Shown piece after piece: positions 4,584 through 7,541 of a stretch of 7,541 bases of DNA (position 1 is the stretch's first letter; the number at the start of each line of letters is the position of its first letter). The notes below the pieces were generated by a model. It ran no database searches and was not told the origin of the DNA. It worked only from the letters and a program-made list of their open reading frames with translations. The DNA lies in the NCBI GenBank assembly GCA_949297205.1, contig CASFSH010000422.1, forward strand, positions 1 to 7,541, in the 5' to 3' direction. The position numbers and the translations under genes were made by a program. This stretch comes from an uncultured Bacillota bacterium (GTDB taxonomy: Bacteria > Bacillota > Clostridia > UBA1381).

Positions 4584-7541
4584 TTATTTTTCCGCATATG
4601 CCAAAGGCATTATTGTATTCAACGAATCCCAAACAAGTACCTTATATGTTACCGCATTTGGGTCGACCGGCATTGATACAGTTTCACTTTTTTCACTTTG
4701 TGTATTGGCAGACAATACCGAATCTGCTCCTTTAACCAATTTCAGCAATGAACCGTTTTCATCATATGCCGCAATCACTATAACATATTCCTGATCTTCC
4801 TGCGTTGAGTTCTTCATTGTAACCGAAGCGCTTACAATATCTCCTTCTATTGTGATCTCCGGCGTATCAAATACGATCATTCTTCCGAATATTATATCTT
4901 CCGCACTGCTCTTTAAAGATACGATCCTTTCAATATCGCCTTGTGTCAATGGATAATGTCTGTCATTCATTTCAAGTGCCGCAACAGCGCCCTGATATAC
5001 GGCCTGTGCATTATCCTCCGTTATTTGTTCATGGGACTCTGCAAGCTCGATTTCCATTGCATCCCACATACCTATCAATTCATCGTTTGTATATGGTACA
5101 ACTGTCATGGCTAACATGTAAACATCAGAGTCGATTTCCTTTGAAACGGTCACAGAAGAAATCTTCTTCATTTGCGTGGGTTCGATAACCGACGAAACAA
5201 TAAAATTGTTTGTTGTTGTCGCCTCATATGCTCCGGTTTCCGTATTCCATTGGGCTTGCGATACAGCAAAATACGGATTGATCTGTGAAGTTGACCAAAA
5301 GTCTCTGTCATAAACCGGAGCCAGCAGTGTCTCGCTTGTATTGTCCGTATAATTTACAGTAACCTTTATTGTGCTTACCACCTCGGAGTCGATCGCAAAC
5401 GCGATCTTCTTTAAAATTTTATCTCCTATTTCAAATGTTGTGCCGACCCTGTTAAGTGCCGCAGAATCATTTTCTCCTGATCTTGTTCCCGAGATCATAA
5501 AGGTTCTTGCGGCTTCTCCGTTATCATACTGTCCGTCTCCTGCAGGACTCAATTCCACCACACCCGTTTCCGGGATCTTTGAGGACTCGTAAATTCCCGT
5601 ATCCTTTGTTGCCTTTTGTGTATCGCCCGCTGTAACGATAATATCACTGTCAAACTTATCCGATATATCTATCATCTGAGGCATCTGCATAGTTGCCTGT
5701 TCCTCTATTTCAAATACATCCTGATAATCCTTTGACATTGCTGCTTTTCTTTCTTCGAGTTCATATACATACTGTGCGGCGTTCTGAGCAATCTTAACAT
5801 TTTCTTCCGTTACATATCCTGCAAGACCGTAATCATCTGCAGCTACCAACGACCTTGCTTCCTCAATTCCCGCTTTCAATTCAGCATTTGTCATAGGAAT
5901 TGAAGTTATTGAATATATGAACAATTTTGTTGATCCCCAGCTTGCTGTGTAATTCATTCGAATTGAATCAATTTTCTTCGAAGGATCTGTATCAACTTTA
6001 AAATAATTAAGATGCGGCTCACCTGCAACCTGTTCTGCAACACCGTTATTATTTTGTATTTTAACCCAACTTCCGATATACCAATATCCGGCATAAGCAG
6101 GATAATTTACAACCGTATCAGGCGTTCTTGATTTTCTTATTTCTACTTCCTTATCCTCCCATGTACCGTCAGAATAGCTTATACGCATATCTATTGTACC
6201 GTAACTGTCAGGATACATCAGCAAATATATCTTTTCAGCACGTTCATTTGCCTGTACCTTTGCAGCATCTATTGTAATGTAATCTCCCTCATCAAGCATA
6301 ATCGCATCGGGAACACTTCCGTTCAATGTATCGGTATATAATTTGAAAGGTATTTGTACTCCGGTATTTTCAAACACATACGGTTCTTCTGTGTTTCCTT
6401 CATTTTCTACAATACGCTTTTCATCAACCATTTTAATACCGTTCTGCAGTTGTTCCGCAACGACATTTCCGCAAAGATTATTCTTATCGCCTACCTCAAC
6501 AAAGGTATCATCTAATGGATCTCCTGCAACAGCTATTGTATCTACATTGAAATAATCTGCTATATCCCACAAATATTCTGTCGGATCTTCCATCTGTGCA
6601 TAAAATTGTGCATCTTCTTTTAAAGCTCTTAATTCTGTAAATTCACTTTCTCTTGCAGCAAATCTTTCAATCAACTCATCGGCATAATTATTTGCTGTCA
6701 GAACTCTCTCAAAATTATCGGCTGTTACTGTCTGAACATTCAGATTATTTATATAATCTTTCATTTCAGCGTTAGAAACAGGTATTTCTGTTATTGCAAA
6801 TATAATATAGTAATTATCCTTGTCAGCCTTGCATGTAATGGATTCAATCTGTTTTTCGGGATCAACCGGCAGACTGTACATTACATATGTCATACCTACC
6901 GCACTCCAGTATGTAGCAATGCCATTTTCATTAGTATATCTGTTTGGCCATCTGTCTGATGTATTTCCCGCATAATATTCACTTAATGAAATATTATCAA
7001 TAGAATCACTGTCACAGCCTGCAAGAGTAAAGCTGAGAGGTACGCTTGTACCGTCTTTATAATTAACAATCATGTTAGATATTGTTCCGCGTTCCGAATA
7101 GATGTTAAGATAAAGTTCTTTTACTGCTTTTCCGCTCAGTCCAATAGTTTTCTCCTCCTGTTGGATAAGAACTCCGTCTTTACCTGAGCCGTCGGTAAAT
7201 TCGCCGTCGCCTCTGAAAGCGTTTGTATTCATCTTAAAAGAAACTGTTTCATCTGATACAACCTTTTCTCCATTAATAATCTGAGCTTTATTTATTTTCC
7301 ATATGTTCTGTGAATCTACAAGATTGCTTTCATATACATTGCGTCCGGTATAGTAAAAGCTGTCATTTAATCTGTCGCCTTCTTTAACGAACATATCTGC
7401 ATCATAATCTAACTCTGCAAAACGTTGTATAGGATCTTCCGCACTTAAAATAAACTCTGCTTCTTCTTTTAATTCTCTTAACTTTGTAAAATCATCTTCA
7501 GAAGCTGCATTTCTTAAAATCATTTCATCGGCATATGCATT
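4584..7541 (-). CDS. Giant modular surface protein, C-terminal part (5' end beyond window)
   Basis: The frame is open to the right edge, so the true start is outside. The ATG at 7523-7521 is only an internal Met: the preceding codons read NAYADE, matching NNYADE in the next repeat. Counting from that Met, 979 residues remain. There are three helix-plus-beta modules, with beta parts at about 39-258, 323-553 and 617-820. Each is followed by a helical segment starting with a T-x-(D/E)-N motif (VTADNFERVL, VTEENVKIAQ, ITEDNAQAVY). The closing motifs of the beta parts match: ITEIPVSNAEMK, ITSIPMTNAELK and MTVVPYTNDELI. A C-terminal beta domain at about 885-979 ends KVLVWDSLNTIMPL, typical of the tails of clostridial secreted proteins. 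No SLH, sortase motif or catalytic motif is visible. The next gene shares two of its domain types, so joint action at the cell surface is inferred. The function is not recognised. Confidence 0.9.
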   Translation of the reverse strand, partial: NAYADEMILRNAASEDDFTKLRELKEEAEFILSAEDPIQRFAELDYDADMFVKEGDRLNDSFYYTGRNVYESNLVDSQNIWKINKAQIINGEKVVSDETVSFKMNTNAFRGDGEFTDGSGKDGVLIQQEEKTIGLSGKAVKELYLNIYSERGTISNMIVNYKDGTSVPLSFTLAGCDSDSIDNISLSEYYAGNTSDRWPNRYTNENGIATYWSAVGMTYVMYSLPVDPEKQIESITCKADKDNYYIIFAITEIPVSNAEMKDYINNLNVQTVTADNFERVLTANNYADELIERFAARESEFTELRALKEDAQFYAQMEDPTEYLWDIADYFNVDTIAVAGDPLDDTFVEVGDKNNLCGNVVAEQLQNGIKMVDEKRIVENEGNTEEPYVFENTGVQIPFKLYTDTLNGSVPDAIMLDEGDYITIDAAKVQANERAEKIYLLMYPDSYGTIDMRISYSDGTWEDKEVEIRKSRTPDTVVNYPAYAGYWYIGSWVKIQNNNGVAEQVAGEPHLNYFKVDTDPSKKIDSIRMNYTASWGSTKLFIYSITSIPMTNAELKAGIEEARSLVAADDYGLAGYVTEENVKIAQNAAQYVYELEERKAAMSKDYQDVFEIEEQATMQMPQMIDISDKFDSDIIVTAGDTQKATKDTGIYESSKIPETGVVELSPAGDGQYDNGEAARTFMISGTRSGENDSAALNRVGTTFEIGDKILKKIAFAIDSEVVSTIKVTVNYTDNTSETLLAPVYDRDFWSTSQINPYFAVSQAQWNTETGAYEATTTNNFIVSSVIEPTQMKKISSVTVSKEIDSDVYMLAMTVVPYTNDELIGMWDAMEIELAESHEQITEDNAQAVYQGAVAALEMNDRHYPLTQGDIERIVSLKSSAEDIIFGRMIVFDTPEITIEGDIVSASVTMKNSTQEDQEYVIVIAAYDENGSLLKLVKGADSVLSANTQSEKSETVSMPVDPNAVTYKVLVWDSLNTIMPLAYAEK
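4587..4868 (-). other. C-terminal beta domain shared with the neighbouring SLH protein
   Basis: Residues about 886-979. The pattern is a first strand with SASVTMKNST, a second with EYVIVIAAYDENGSLLKLV, an acidic Ser-rich third strand (QSEKSETV), and a final KVLVWDSLNTIMPLAY. Residues 768-868 of the SLH protein follow the same order (LSLTNNSAVSQ, CIINSGIYGSD, GKSAEKLITL, FYLSVTDENLKSL). Such small domains are common as tails in clostridial and Paenibacillus surface proteins. I do not know an assigned function. Confidence 0.65.
5064..5675 (-). repeat. Beta module 3 of the right-hand protein
   Basis: Residues about 617-820, more diverged than modules 1 and 2. It retains DKFDSDIIVTAGD at the start, ILKKIAFAID, a VNYTDNTS strand, EPTQMKKISSVTV and the closing MTVVPYTNDEL. 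It lacks the YYAG/WPNRY motif of module 1 and aligns better with the first module of the SLH protein (3788-4366), suggesting two subtypes of the module. Confidence 0.7.
5865..6557 (-). repeat. Beta module 2 of the right-hand protein
   Basis: Residues about 323-553. Conserved points are DYFNVDTIAVAGDPLDDTF, aligned with DYDADMFVKEGDRLNDSF of module 1; AEKIYLLMYPD; an ISYSDGTW strand; YPAYAGYW in place of EYYAG; the VDTDPSKKIDSI strand; and the closing ITSIPMTNAELK. The preceding helical segment (ANNYADELIERFAARESEF) is closely similar to the one at the right edge of the window. Confidence 0.8.
6750..7409 (-). repeat. Beta module 1 of the right-hand protein
   Basis: Residues about 39-258, counted from the Met at 7523. 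Key positions are DYDADMFVKEGD, GRNVYES, GLSGKAVKELYL, a VNYKDGTSV strand, EYYAG...RWPNRY, YVMYSLPVDPEKQIESIT and the closing AITEIPVSNAEMK. This is the copy most similar to the second module of the SLH protein at 2597-3277. Confidence 0.8.

Noticed and set aside
4900..5064. FIVAR-type repeat in the helical segment after module 3
   Set aside because: The segment is helical and of similar length, but it lacks the usual Y-x-x-x-S/T-W/Y and D-x-x-A-T-Q-x-x-V pattern clearly enough to name it.
4943..6555. Plus-strand open frames at 4943-5188, 5371-5592 and 6343-6555
   Set aside because: They are antisense shadows of the repeat-containing gene, with no recognisable protein features.
7521..7523. 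ATG as start codon of the right-hand gene
   Set aside because: The frame continues upstream with repeat-consistent residues, there is no ribosome binding site, and starting here would cut a repeat in half.

Overview
The window carries three genes, all read leftward (minus strand). They are packed as one probable operon for large secreted, cell-surface modular proteins. The A+T-rich composition, strong GGAGG-type ribosome binding sites, Gram-positive-style signal peptides and S-layer homology (SLH) domains point to a Bacillota bacterium, most likely an anaerobic member of Clostridia. I cannot name a genus. No rRNA, tRNA, CRISPR array, transposase or integrase is visible.

Layout in transcription order, right to left. 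(1) 7541-4584 is the 3' part of a very long gene whose 5' end lies outside the window. The visible 985 residues are three diverged copies of an alpha-helix plus beta-sandwich module of roughly 300 residues, then a C-terminal beta domain. (2) A 130-base gap at 4454-4583 holds a short palindrome and a longer imperfect inverted repeat with two mutually exclusive folds. Its sequence resembles the small REP-like palindromes scattered through many clostridial genomes. (3) 4453-176 encodes a complete 1425-residue precursor. It has a signal peptide, two further copies of the same beta module, a helical region, Ig-like domains, a second copy of the domain that ends the upstream protein, a helical tandem, a Gly/Ser linker and three C-terminal SLH repeats. 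(4) Only 16 bases later, 159-1 is the start of a third secreted protein. Its mature N-terminus begins at once with an SLH repeat, and the gene runs off the left edge.

The middle protein can be anchored non-covalently to the cell wall through its SLH triplet, and the left one probably is too. The right-hand protein shows no anchor in its visible part but shares two domain types with its SLH-bearing neighbour, so the two probably share a ligand, substrate or assembly. No catalytic motif was recognised, so a role in binding, adhesion or scaffolding fits better than an enzyme, but this is inference. The main interest is the module family, present five times in two adjacent genes at strongly diverged sequence, which I cannot match confidently to a named domain family.
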